This document shows, piece after piece, positions 1 through 11,164 of a stretch of 64,000 nucleotides of DNA. This stretch comes from Ustilago trichophora. Its lineage: Eukaryota; Basidiomycota; Ustilaginomycetes; Ustilaginales; Ustilaginaceae. The number at the start of each line of letters is the position of its first letter. Positions within the stretch are counted from its first letter, which is position 1. Below the pieces are notes generated by a model. That model was given only the letters and a program-made list of their open reading frames with translations, was not told the origin of the DNA and ran no database searches. The stretch is taken from NCBI GenBank assembly GCA_900323505.1, contig OOIN01000005.1:248001-312000 (forward strand), in the 5' to 3' direction. The position numbers and the translations under genes were made by a program.

Positions 1-2335
1 GTGACGATGTACGGCGGCAGGGAAAGGTCTCAAAAGGGGACAGCAGAGGGTCACTGGAGGAACAGGATCAGGCAGACTGAGGGCAGCACAGTGACTGTCC
101 GGCTGTGGCACCGAGAACGGGGTGAGCATGACAATGCGATGCACGCCTGGTTTGCACACAAGGTTCTGTACGCCGCAATCCTGTAGCAATGCGGACGTTG
201 GCGATGCCGTAGCACCACAAAGACTGGATGCACATGCTGCGATACGCAAGCAACACGCCGTAGACGCATCATCATCGGTTGGGAGCGAGCGAGGATATCC
301 CTTTGACGATCTCAACTGAGACAGAGCCAGCTGTCAAAATCCGAGAGAGGGGGGCCATCAAGAAAAGAGCAAAAAAATCAAGAAAAAAGAGGGATTGCAC
401 TAGGCTTTTGTCCAAGAACTGCAAGGTGCGGACAGAGTAGCCGACGTGGGTCGAATCGAGAGATGCACGACGCTCGGCAGTGTGGTGCGGAAAGCAACAA
501 GGATATGGTTTCGACGGTGCAGAGCAGAATTGCAAAAGGCAGCCAGCAAAGCATCTTTTTCTTCGTAGGATTTCCGATGTTCCATTGAATTTAGGCGCGC
601 TCGTGTTCCTCGCCTTTGCCTTGCCCTTGCCTCGCTAAGCGCCGTTGTACATCGTGTCACAAGAATAGCGTCCTAGACGCATGCTTTCCGCATGGTCGTG
701 ACCACAGAGTAAAAGCTACCAAAAAGACCTCGCGATCGATCCGTCCCAGGCCCCGGGAGCGAGAGTTCCTCCCTTTGAAGTGAGTGCTGAGAGCGCGTCG
801 TGTCCATGACCGAACAGGGTGCGCTAAGAAAGGGAGAGAAAGGAGAGCTCTTGGCATTGTAAATTCCGCCGCAGGCACGTTGCGAGTAAAGGAGGAGAGA
901 GATTGACAGGCTGGGCGCAAAGAGAAGGCTGCAATGCAAGAAGCGGCGAACTACCCTTCGAGGAACTGGTAGAGCTGGACAAGCAAGACTCGGCTCCACA
1001 CGAAGCGCGGCGAGACTGCCACCGATGCCGAGTCGCAAACCAAGATGCGATGCGGTGACAACGGCAGCAGCACAGCCATGTCGTTTTCAAGGCCAATTTT
1101 GGAGGAGCACCCTCAATCTTTCTTGGCAGACATGTTCATGCATGCATTTAAAAAGATGCGAGCATTTCAATTTCACAGCCTCTCAGTTCAGTTTTGAATC
1201 GAAGCTCGTCGCTCACCTCGAAGAGGGGCTTGTTCCTTACAAGATTGCCGTCAGGTAGGAACCAAGTGAGCAGGAACAAGCGCTGCTCAAGACGCTTCGC
1301 TCGACTGCTGTGCAGTGAGATGAGGGATACAGTACCCAGCAGCTCTTCTCTGATACCCATTCGCCTGTACAGTACAGCAGCAGCAAAATAGGTACAAAGC
1401 TAATATGGTACCTGAAGTGGGCGTCAAAGCTACAGTATGAGAGATGCAAGATGACTGACTTATTGTTGGCTGGGTGGCAAGTAGAACGTTCGTGCGGTCC
1501 TGCTGCTCGCTAGTGTTTGAAGCGCCAATGCTTTGCGACAACCATGCTGCTCCTGCCATTCATGCCACCATCATACCACGCATCTCTGGCTTCTCCACAG
1601 AAGGATCTCAACTACACAATCAAGCAGCGGGGCGCAGCGTCAAATTGCAACAATGTGACACTCTCATACTTGTGCAGTGGCAGTCATCGGCGGACGTTTT
1701 TGATGGTGCCTGGCAATGATGAACAACGCACCATCCATTCGGTGGGCCCTCTGCATCGAAAAGAGGGACGCTCTTTCTCACGCTTTGACCACATTGTCGG
1801 CATGGCCTTTGCGACAGACCAAAATCACCAACACCGGAGAAGAGAGCTGTGAAGAAAGGGGACTCCGTCTAGCGTCACTGCTGTAGTGAGCTCCTGCTGC
1901 TTTTCAAGCATGAATCGTGAATTTTTGCTGTGCTGGCGCAAAATTCCCTTTTGGAACGCGCCGGCAAAGCGAACACGCTGGCGAAAAGTGAGACCAACAC
2001 TTTATCTCTTGGGTCGTCGGAGTCGATTCGCCAGCAAGACGCCTTCCCATGAATCCCGACTTGTGGCCTGAAGGAGCTACAGTACTTCTGTTCCTGTGTC
2101 CTCTAGCACCGGCAAAAGCTTTCGCTCCTTCCTACTGTAGACCTCTCAGCCGATGCCTCTCTCTCTCCGGCTCAGAGTCTTCATTCCTTTGTGCGAACAG
2201 AGTCCCGTGATGCAGGGGTCTGCTACCTTGTCGTTCATCCGGGCAAAGGATAGCTTGCCCGATGCGCCGATTGCGACCGATCCCGCTTCGCCCAGAGCAA
2301 CTCTATCTGACACCTAAGCTTGCTGAGCACGGCAG

Positions 2336-2361
2336 CTACAGTACAGTACCAGTACAGTACA
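2336..2361. repeat. CAGTA-pentamer microsatellite
   Basis: Several GTACA/CAGTA units in tandem. The same pentamer recurs in many spacers of this window (see 9813, 19814, 20291, 30601, 52148). Confidence 0.75.
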
Positions 2362-3208
2362 CGAATTAAGGTTGTCCGCATGGGTGCTGGACCTCGCTAC
2401 AGTAGCTGCAACGCCAATGCGGTGTTCTGAAGAAAGGTTCACAGCATGCCACCGCCACTCCATGTTGGCCACCATCACAGCACGGTGCGTCCTGCAAGAA
2501 CCGCGCTCAACTGACCATGCGGCTATTCTGCACAGCCTCAGCAGCGAGACAAGAGACAAGGGTCCTTTCCGGCACCGCATACCGCCGAGCATTCCTCTCA
2601 TGCCGAGTATAGAGAGAAGTTAGTCATGAGCAATGGGCCCCGAAATCCGTGAGAGTGCGTGTTAGAAACATGGTCTTCACCGGCCGAGCTGTCCAAAGAG
2701 CAAGAAGCGAGACGCGTCGATTCGAATCGGACGATGCGTGAGATTCAGGTCCACCAATCCCGATCGATCGAATCGGTTTACATCGGCACCTAAAAATTCG
2801 ATCCGAAGACCCTTGCTGTCCTCGCCATCCACCTCTTACAACCTGCTGACGACAAGCACAGAGACACAACTCTTACAGGCACGCAACTCTTACACAAACA
2901 CACCTCCCCGAAGCCCACCATGGCGTTCAGTGCGACCACCTGCATTCAGCTCTGACCGCAATTGGGCCTGCTCTGACTGTTGTCGGCCGTCAGAGATGAA
3001 AGATGAAACCCAAACACTGAACGGTGCGCCGCAGTTTTTTCTTTCGGTTTTTTTTCAGGCGCAGTTGGTTGTGGAATTTTGTTTTTGTTGAGCGTGCGTA
3101 GCAAAAGAAAGATTTCCAGAAAATTTTGAAACGTATCCGCTTCAGCAGGCTCAGCTGGAAGGAAAAAATTTCGATGCTCCCAGCGTCACGGTCAGGCAGG
3201 ACGAAAGG

Positions 3209-3215
3209 TATATAA
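3209..3215 (+). promoter_or_regulatory. TATA-like box upstream of a pyrimidine-rich tract
   Basis: A TATATAA heptamer sits about 30 bp before a CT-rich stretch (3240-3310), a typical spacing for a fungal core promoter. No coding region follows, so either it drives a non-coding RNA or it is chance. Confidence 0.2.
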
Positions 3216-4365
3216 CCATGCGATTTCCGCGCATCCCACTTTCCTTCTCTCCAAGATCATAGTGAGTACCACCTCTACCCCCTACCTTTGCTCTCTCCCC
3301 CCTCTCTCCCCTTTGCTGGCTGCAAGGCTTGCATCTGCTCACCTCGACCTCTTCCACGCAACACCGTCTCCCTGCCACGTTTCGGTTTTACTGACTATTC
3401 CCCTACATCATCGTCCGCATTCCAACCTTGCAGCTTTACGGAATCACTTAATAAAGTCGATTTCCGATTCTACATGCTCAATTGCATGTCACCTTATTCA
3501 GTCTAGTAGATGAAACCCGAGTGCTTGCCGCCCTTTACGACAGTGAGGCTACATCAAGGGCCTTGTCGTCCTTCCACCTTGTGTGGAGGACGATTCTAGC
3601 CGCCCGCCGAGGACCTTTGCCCGAGAAGCAACATGGCTTGCGACCTTAAGTGGGAGCTTGTTCCTGAGTTTCGAGGGAGGGTTGGCCGCTCGTTTCTGAT
3701 AGACCCTGACTTTCAATGCCAGGTATTTGGTTGACGATGTTGCAATTGCTGCGGCTAAGTAGTTTCGATGTCGCCGTCGTTTATTATGTTTTCTATGCAA
3801 TCGTATGATCTTCCCCGTATCTATTTTCGTGTGCTCTCTCTCATCTTTCATATGTGTGGACGTTGGATGGAGAAGCGATTTCCATGAAGCGCTCTCATGA
3901 AGTAACAGAACGATGGTCAAAAGGTGTGGTGGGTCGTTGGATGCGAAATGATTCGGTATCATGTTAAGGCGAGCGCAACTTGCGACTGCCTGTGCAGAGG
4001 CTCTATCGCCGACGTGAATCTTGTCAGACGGTAGGCTGCCAGCCGAGGCGAGATGAAAAAAGAGATTCAATTTCATGGGCAGCGTGGAGAATTAACTTGG
4101 GAAGAGGGTTAGATCTCAGTTGTCTCTCGGCAAGCGGCTGCTCAGACCCGCTTTTGGCAAGCCTCTCTTTTTTGTGAGCTGAGCTGAATCGGAGTTCTGG
4201 ACCAATACATTAACTCTCTCTCTCTCTCGTGTCTTTCGCCGCGGCTCTCGTAATGTCGAATGTGTAGTATCATGGTGGAAGAGCGAGCCACGAGTAAGGC
4301 AAATGCATTCCGTACCGATCCAGAGTGAACCAAGCTTGGGTCTGATTGACTTGTGAGGCTTGCAA

Positions 4366-4406
4366 GAAAGAAGAAGAAGAAGAAGAAGAAGAAGGAGAAG
4401 AAGAAG
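4366..4406. repeat. GAA trinucleotide microsatellite
   Basis: About thirteen GAA/AAG units with one GGA interruption. It creates long charged or poly-Ser shadow frames on both strands that are not genes. Confidence 0.9.
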
Positions 4407-4760
4407 CGTCGAAAGAGGAACATAAAAAGCTCGCACACACGCATATACCGTACTCTCTTCTCTCCTGCTTTCTCAATTTTGTCAATTTCTCCTTGTGTCT
4501 CGGCTTGGCTGCGCGTGGAACGCAGACACACACAAAGAAACACACGCATCAAAATTGGCGGGAAACAAGCAGGCGTGTGCTTTCTGCTGCTTTTTTGGTG
4601 TGATGGCTTGAGCTCTCTCTCCGTGTCTGTGTGTGTATGTGTGTGTGGGCCCTTCCCTTTCTCTCGGATGCTCAGGCGACTGACCGACCCCTTTGAAGCG
4701 TGTGTCTGTGTGTGCCACACAAAAGCGCGTGCGAGCCACACTTGCCTCATCCCATCTCAT

Positions 4761-4790
4761 CCCAATCCCAATCCCAATCCCAATCCCAAC
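4761..4790. repeat. CCCAAT hexamer tandem repeat
   Basis: Five near-perfect copies of CCCAAT, about 0.65 kb before the fuz7 start codon and so within its upstream region. Each unit holds a CCAAT-like core, so a regulatory role is conceivable but unproven. Confidence 0.85.
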
Positions 4791-5420
4791 CCAGCCCATC
4801 TCTGCCTCCATCATTTTGCAACACCGCTTCTTGGTCCTTTCCTTTCATCACGCATATTTAACCTCCCGGCTCACTCCTTCCGCCTCTCTGCACTTCTGCA
4901 ACGTTCGCCTGGGCATCTTTCGTTGCAATATCTGGCTCAGCAGGTCGCTCACTTCACACCTCGCATCATCCATCTCAGCATCTCGAAAGCATTTATCGGT
5001 CCATTCTTCTGCCGTCTACGATTGAGAAAGTGAAGCAGTCGCAACAGTGTCCTGCTGCTCAACACTCGCATCCTTTGCATCCAACTTAAAGAGCTGCAAC
5101 CGTCGCAGGTCCAGTCGATTACCATCTCCTCTCGGCAACTAGAATCCACGCTAGACCTCAAGCTGCACCGCACATCACAGAACGATCACTTACACGTCAT
5201 AGTGTCATTTACCACCTGACATCAGCGTGTCCTAGTCTCACAGACGGCCAACACGAGCAGCCATTGTTGCCGAAGCCCCGACGCCGCCTCGTAGACCCTA
5301 TCGCCACCTTTTACAACTAATAGTCAACAGCGCTAGCACCAGCACCGTCTTCTTTGGATCAACTCATCCTCGTTCCTCACAAGCACCGCGCTCGACACGT
5401 CCGCGCTCTCACACCTCACA

Positions 5421-6728
5421 ATGCTCTCATCCAGCGCAGCTTCGTCCATACGCAAGAAGCGCAACTTTAAGGGACTGCAGCTGGCAGAATCACCGCTAGC
5501 CAGTCCAGGGGGCGCTTCTTCTACAACTCCATCACAAAATACGGGCGAAGGGTCGGCCACCTCGAATGCATCGACCATCGGCAAGTCCTCGGCAATCACA
5601 CCCGGCGGCTCGCTCTCGCTTCCACGCAAAAATGGTCTTGACACCGAACCCAACTCGGGCGCCAACTACCACAACAAGCTAACTCAACAGCTGGCCAACC
5701 TCGAGCTCGGAGTCGAATACAAGCTCGACTTGAAGAACGAAGATCTCAAAACACTGTCCGAACTCGGCGCCGGCAATGGCGGTACCGTCACAAAGGTGCT
5801 GCACGAGAAGAGCGGTACGGTCATGGCCAAAAAGGTGGTCTTCATCGATGCCAAGCCCAGCGTGCGAAAACAGATCCTTCGAGAACTTCAGATCCTGCAC
5901 GAGTGCAACTCACGGTACATTGTCTCGTTCTACGGCGCCTATCTCAACGAGCCCCACATCTGTATGTGCATGGAGTTTATGGACAAGGACTCGCTCGACG
6001 GCATCTACAAAAAGTATGGCCCCATCTCGCCCGAGATTTGCGGCAAGATCGCCGTGGTCGTGGCCCACGGTCTCACATACCTCTACGATGTGCATCGCAT
6101 CATCCACCGTGACGTCAAACCCAGCAACATCCTCGTCAATGGCGCTGGGCAGATCAAGATTTGCGACTTTGGTGTCAGTGGCGAGCTGATCAACAGCATC
6201 GCAGATACTTTTGTCGGCACAAGCACCTACATGTCGCCAGAGCGTATCCAGGGTGACCAGTACAGTGCCAAGTCTGATGTGTGGAGCTTGGGTGTCTCTA
6301 TCATCGAGTTGGCCCTCGGCCGCTTCCCTTTCTCGGAAAATGAGGACGACGACGACTCGGACGTCGAAAATGACTTTTTGCACGACGACCTCAGCGGAAC
6401 GCTGTCACCTACCAAGCCTGCACCCAAGCTGCAAGTCACCCAAAAGGAGAAGGAGAAGCGCAGAAAGTCAAAGGCGGCAGGTGTCAGCCTCGAGGGTTCG
6501 AGTCACCAGATGTCCATCTTGGATCTCTTGCAACACATTGTCAACGAGCCTCCGCCGAAGTTGCCAGAGGGCAAGTTCCCCAAGCTCATGGAGGAGTTTG
6601 TCAACCTCTGTCTAGTCAAAGATCCAGCGAAAAGACCTACGCCAAAGGATCTGACCAAGCATCAGTACGTCATCGAGGCAGACGCTGCCAAGGTCGACCT
6701 GCAGGCATGGGTCGATGGGATGAAGTAA
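5421..6728 (+). CDS. fuz7: MAP kinase kinase Fuz7/Ubc5 (Ste7/MEK family)
   Basis: Single-exon dual-specificity MAPKK of 435 residues. The glycine-rich loop is at 116-121, the ATP-anchoring lysine in the A-K-K motif at 138, the catalytic HRD at 229-231 and DFG at 249-251. The activation-loop S259/T263 pair matches the S-x-x-x-T site phosphorylated by MAPKKKs, followed by Y-M-S-P-E-R at 270-275. The N-terminus has a basic patch at 11-14 with L-x-L at 19-21, the usual MAPK docking (D) site. An acidic insert (about 306-318) and a basic segment (342-351) lie between kinase subdomains X and XI. Family knowledge: in U. maydis Fuz7 acts between Ubc4/Kpp4 and Kpp2/Kpp6 in pheromone response, filamentation and infection. 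Start is the first in-frame ATG after a long pyrimidine-rich leader. Confidence 0.96.
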   Translation: MLSSSAASSIRKKRNFKGLQLAESPLASPGGASSTTPSQNTGEGSATSNASTIGKSSAITPGGSLSLPRKNGLDTEPNSGANYHNKLTQQLANLELGVEYKLDLKNEDLKTLSELGAGNGGTVTKVLHEKSGTVMAKKVVFIDAKPSVRKQILRELQILHECNSRYIVSFYGAYLNEPHICMCMEFMDKDSLDGIYKKYGPISPEICGKIAVVVAHGLTYLYDVHRIIHRDVKPSNILVNGAGQIKICDFGVSGELINSIADTFVGTSTYMSPERIQGDQYSAKSDVWSLGVSIIELALGRFPFSENEDDDDSDVENDFLHDDLSGTLSPTKPAPKLQVTQKEKEKRRKSKAAGVSLEGSSHQMSILDLLQHIVNEPPPKLPEGKFPKLMEEFVNLCLVKDPAKRPTPKDLTKHQYVIEADAAKVDLQAWVDGMK

Positions 6729-7406
6729 CGGGACACCTTGTATCTCATCAAGATGGTTGATCATAGCTTTCACCTTGCAATACCATTCCAGTTCCGCTCA
6801 CGTCGCCGCCAGAACAGACAGACCGCGTGAAGTGTGAACCTCCTCATGAAAAAGTCACACAAACATCCTGGCTTGGGATTCCGGTGCTGCCGACGACCAA
6901 GTATCTCATCAGGCCTTGTATTGAAATGCTACGGTGGAGGCTTCTCACAACGAAGCGACCCTCGGCTTGTTCGGTCAACCAATCAGTTGCCGACTTTAGG
7001 TGACCATAAAGAAGGAAAGTCGGGGCAGGCCTAAACCTTATTTGCACACCTGTGAGACGCGGAGTTAAGCTTAACCGAAAAATCACACCTTCGCCTCCAC
7101 CGCGAATGCTACGACGAACGGAGACCGTGCGCGGACCTAAGAATTTCACTTCAGGGTCCTCCTTTCCATATATTTGTAGCTCTGACTTCTCTTCCTGGCT
7201 TTCCTTCGGGTCACACCTCCAACACAGCTCTCTTGATCGCACTTTGCACCACGCAGGTCGTAGCTCCGTCGCTCTCTACTGCGAGGCCTGAAGAGCCTTC
7301 ATTTTCAGCCTGACCTTCGACTCCGAAGCTTCATACTCAACGGCCTCAGGCCTTACACTGCAAGAGCTCTGACAAGACAAGACCGTTTCAGGGTCGATCC
7401 TGCATC
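6729..7406. other. Spacer between fuz7 and the GST gene
   Basis: Holds the fuz7 3' end and the promoter of the downstream gene. The short open frames on both strands show no domain or codon signal. Nothing else seen. Confidence 0.6.
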
Positions 7407-8357
7407 ATGGTCGAGCACAGCGTCAGCATTCATGCGGAGAAGGATGGCAACTTTCGCCGACAGGTCTCTTCTTTCCGCAACACTATTTCCAAGGACGGTC
7501 CTCACCAGCCGGAAAAAGGGCGATACATCCTCTACTGTGCCCTGATCTGTCCATGGGCCTGTCGAACGCTGCACACTCGCGCCCTCAAGCAGCTCGAAGA
7601 CATTATCGAAGTTGCCATCGTGCACTACTCCTTGACGCCCAATGGCTGGCCCTTTTCTGTCACAGACGATGTGGAGACCGGCGACCCTGTCCATGGCTTC
7701 GAGAACACCAAGCAGCTTTACCTCAAGGCCGACCCCAACTACACTGCACGCTACACCGTCCCTATTCTGTGGGACAAGAAGCTGGGTACCATCGTCAATA
7801 ACGAATCTTCGGAAATCATTCGCATCTTGTATACCGCTTTTGACGATCTTTTGCCAGAAAACAGCCCGGCCAGAGGCAAGACGTACTACCCCACAGACCA
7901 CGCCGAGGCTATCAAGAAGATCGACGAACTCAACGAGTGGATCTATCCCGATATCAACAATGGTGTCTACAAGACAGGCTTTGCCACCACGCAAGAGGTT
8001 TATGACAAGGAAGTCGACAATCTCTTTGGTGCAATTGACCGGCTCGAGAAGCTCTTATCCGATGGGAGGAGCTACCTGGTGCCCGAGATTGGGCTGAGCG
8101 ATGCGGACATCAGGCTGTACCCGACTCTTGCAAGATTCGACGTAGCGTACCATACGCTCTTCAGATGCAACATTCGCATGATTCGTCACGACTACCCGCA
8201 CATCCATCGCTATCTGCGCAACCTGTACTGGAATGAAAAGGCGTTCCGCGACTACACCAACTTTGACCATATCAAGAAGGGCTACTCGGGGGTCGGAGCC
8301 AACAAGGGAATCGAGCCGAGAGGGCCGCTTCCTCACATGCTTCCGCTGGACGCGTGA
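7407..8357 (+). CDS. Glutathionyl-hydroquinone reductase (Xi-class GST, Ecm4/GTO type)
   Basis: Single-exon protein of 316 residues. Residues 48-53 read C-P-W-A-C-R, the diagnostic active-site motif of Xi-class (ECM4/YqjG) glutathione transferases, with Cys48 as the catalytic cysteine. The thioredoxin-like N-terminal half is followed by an all-helical half with the family's N-N-E-S-S-E-I-I block near 132-139. Family role: removal of glutathione from glutathionyl-hydroquinones and related conjugates, in stress and xenobiotic metabolism. Length and the absence of a targeting signal fit a cytosolic enzyme. It lies tandem with fuz7, about 0.7 kb downstream, with no evident functional link. Confidence 0.93.
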   Translation: MVEHSVSIHAEKDGNFRRQVSSFRNTISKDGPHQPEKGRYILYCALICPWACRTLHTRALKQLEDIIEVAIVHYSLTPNGWPFSVTDDVETGDPVHGFENTKQLYLKADPNYTARYTVPILWDKKLGTIVNNESSEIIRILYTAFDDLLPENSPARGKTYYPTDHAEAIKKIDELNEWIYPDINNGVYKTGFATTQEVYDKEVDNLFGAIDRLEKLLSDGRSYLVPEIGLSDADIRLYPTLARFDVAYHTLFRCNIRMIRHDYPHIHRYLRNLYWNEKAFRDYTNFDHIKKGYSGVGANKGIEPRGPLPHMLPLDA

Positions 8358-10785
8358 AGCAGTGCAATCACTCTCTTAGCGTCTCATCGTACCTATGCAA
8401 CGTGTAGCATTCTCATCCCATCTCGCTCCATCTCGCAGCATTGTGAATTCTTCTTGTACCAGTCGTGAGAGCATACGTGCGAGAGAAGTCATCAGCCCTG
8501 AACGGCAGCAATCGGCAGAGAAACAGGTGCCAGTATGGATGCCAGGACGACGAACAGGTACTGCATGAAAGAGCCTAATCTTGCCGGCTTGTCTCAGGCT
8601 TAGATTACAAACAAGAGATGCGTTGATACCCCGACGTGCCACTTTCAGCCGGGACCACTTGTGGATGTGGGTCTGGATGGATCTCTTTCGCACGCTAAGG
8701 TATTGATTGATCTTGCTGAAACAAACAAGTGCACATCTCGTCCTCTTGCAGCACTGGAATGCTGCTCAGTTGTTCCGCGTCACCCTAGACCATGTCTTTG
8801 CGACCATAAAGAATGGATTCCGACCAGATGTTGCCCTCACGATCGTAGCCTAAGTTTGGGCAGAAGGAAGTGGAATTGTAACGCTGGCTGTTTGAGCGTG
8901 GGTATAAAATAACAGGCAAATTGATGGTCACGCTGTATCTCGCTTGAAGCTGGGGTTAGAATGTTTTGCTCCACGGATGCAGGCACAAGCTGTCAGCGAG
9001 AAACACGGCCGCGAATCCTTTTTTTCGCTTCTTTCGGATATCTTCTGGCTGAGACATTTTGTCGGGACTGACCACACAGTTGGAAGAGAGCCTTTTGAGC
9101 ATGTGTGCGCTTCTTACCTTGTTGGCCTTCGGAATATGCATCTTGAGTTTTCCGCCTATGGCGAGGTTTACAGTTGCAGCGTGGTAATCAAGGCCGTATT
9201 CCGAGGAAGCTTGTCAAAGCGACGCTTGGAGGGGGACGCATATCTCTGTATCATCGATGACACTTGATGCGGATCTAGCATGCCAAAACCAGGATTCACG
9301 GGAGCCTGCCGAAGCGGTCAGGGTTCTTGTTTCACATTGTTTTTATTTGTGCCTTTAGATTCGTATCGCAGATGCTCCAGACGGTGCGCACTTGGCACCG
9401 TTAGGTTGGCGGTGCAATGACAGCGGCTCATAAACCGACGATGTTCTCACACCTTTTTTCCACTTTGCCACCCATCTACGGTGGCAGGCGGGTCACTCGG
9501 TGACCCTCCTAGAAGCTCGGTCAAGTCGATGTTTGATGGTTACAGGTCAATTGGCAGCACAAAACTGTACTCTTCCACATGAAGCTTCCGTCGTTCTCCT
9601 TCCCCATCATTAATGTTGTTGATTTCGATCGCCACTGTTACTTTGAATCTCCCATGTTGCCGACGGGACTGCACATCGGAGTCCATATCGGAACAAGTGC
9701 TCGCTGGGCGGAATGGACGAAATAGATGATGGTGATATCTTCGGATATGCCGTCAAATGGCATTGCAGCGGAAATCGGGACGACCTTCTGGGCCTTTGGA
9801 CTCGCAATACTCTGTACTGTACAGTACTGTACAGTACAGTTCAATACCGAGCGAGCTGTTTTTGTGCTTTTGCATCTCTATTTCTCACGCTGGATGCTTG
9901 GGTGCATGCGGTACATTCAAAAAGTGACAGGCTTGCATTCTCTCATTTCTCAAAGATGCGGCATTGTCCGAGGGCACTACGCTTCAGATGCTTGGATTGG
10001 ACGAACCAACGAAGTATTGGTGTACTTCACAGCTTTGACAAGATGTATCGCGCAAAAAAAAAAAAGAAAAAAAGCAAAATCAACCGAGATGCACCTTCTC
10101 AACGTACCCCGTCAGGACGGTGTTCAGCATGGTCAAAGCTGGTGACTGTCACATCAAAGAGTGCAGCGTTACGTGGATTAGAGGCAATCCAATGCGCTCT
10201 TCCTGTCACGGCATGAAATATCGAGCAACCGCCGCACGATGTCGACGTTCCGACAACTTGAGAGTAAGAAAAATTCAAAAATAGAGTGACTTGATTTTGA
10301 TTTATAAGACTTTAAGGCTCTCTTTTTTGTCCTGCTATTTCTTCTGCTGTTCTGCTGAGGCGAAGAAGGAACAAGAGATTTTGAGGGTCAGCAGGAAAAA
10401 AAAAACAGCGGTGCGGCCAGCAAATCAATTAAAACCAGGGGAAAAAAAATGCGGTTGCGGCAAGGTTGCCATCGAATGGGCTTTGCTTTCTCACGACCCT
10501 GACTGCGCGAATCGTGACAGCGGCCAGGGAAGGGGAAAAAACAGGGACCTCCTACATCAATGCAGGCTGCACCAGAGCAGCAGCATTGCAACCACCAGAG
10601 CAAGGGGGAGGTCAGTGCTTTTTTGGACCCTGAACATCAGATGCTCGAGCTTTGCTTTGCATCGCCACGTCAAACATGAGAGCGTCTCTGAAGCAATCAC
10701 TCTCACAGCCTCTTGCTTTGCTTTGCATGGTATTGCGACAAACTGTACGAGAAAGGCAGTGCACAAGCGCGACGGGGGTCGGGTA
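8358..10785. other. Gene-poor spacer left of the transposon
   Basis: Only short open frames (largest about 107 codons at 8944-9267) with no motif or signal peptide I recognise. Contains a CAGTA repeat at 9813-9841 and an A-rich tract near 10050-10075. A TATA-like GTATAAAATA near 8903 has no convincing gene after it. Confidence 0.55.
9813..9841. repeat. Palindromic TACTG/CAGTA pentamer array
   Basis: Alternating TACTG and CAGTA units form overlapping perfect palindromes with the centre TACTGTACAGTA. Same family as the arrays at 19814 and 20291. Confidence 0.85.
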
Positions 10786-10787
10786 TA

Positions 10788-10932
10788 TTCCTTTCGGCGC
10801 ATCAAATCGTGACGGTCCGTGATCACATCATGATCTCTGCTGATGTTATCGTGATTGAGGATGGAGACACCACGACTCGATTCGTAACCCTGACAAATGT
10901 TATCGTAAGGCCATAGGAGATGTCATCGTGAC
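10788..10932 (+). repeat. Left terminal inverted repeat
   Basis: Pairs with 12329-12473. The outer 68 positions are identical, then scattered mismatches follow. An ATCGTGAC-like octamer occurs at 10806, 10848, 10902 and 10925, and again just inside at 10956, suggesting several transposase-binding sites. Confidence 0.93.
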
Positions 10933-11044
10933 ACTCCTAGTTTTCGTAAGCAGTGATCGTGACTCAGCCAATGCACGGTCCTCCTCCTCCTCCTCCTCCT
11001 CCTCCTCATCAGCCGTCAGCATCAGCTGCTTGTCATTTGCTCCT

Positions 11045-11164
11045 TTCTTCACTACCACAACCACAACCACAACCACAACCACAACCACAACCACCACCAC
11101 CACCGCCACCAACACCGCCACCAACACCGCCACCAACACCGCCACCAACACCAACACCAACACC
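11045..11164 (+). repeat. C/A-only repeat leader before the transposase start
   Basis: About 110 nt of CCACAA hexamers turning into CACCGCCACCAA dodecamers, almost without G or T, ending directly at the CACC before the ATG at 11165. On the mRNA this would be an unstructured leader. It also opens the frame upstream and adds a spurious poly-Thr extension to the ORF. Confidence 0.85.

Larger units (their letters stand above)
1..5420. other. Long gene-poor region ending in the fuz7 leader
   Basis: I find no ORF here with a recognisable domain, a credible spliced model or smut-like codon use on either strand. The open frames present are short or are made of simple repeats. The last 1.2 kb is pyrimidine-rich and probably includes the 5' leader and promoter of the MAPKK gene that follows. 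An unannotated non-coding transcript or a heavily spliced small gene cannot be excluded. Confidence 0.6.

Noticed and set aside
3549..4076. 175-codon minus-strand frame
   Set aside because: No domain, codon use unlike the confident genes, no splice partners; chance cannot be ruled out as its origin.
4142..5033. Frames of 202 (-) and 226 (+) codons with poly-Lys, poly-Glu or poly-Phe/Ser
   Set aside because: Created by the GAA microsatellite and CT/GT-rich leader; no protein-like composition.
10928..11164. N-terminal extension of the transposase frame
   Set aside because: It encodes only Ser/Thr/Ala runs from simple repeats and includes part of the inverted repeat; the ATG at 11165 has a good context and begins the conserved domain.
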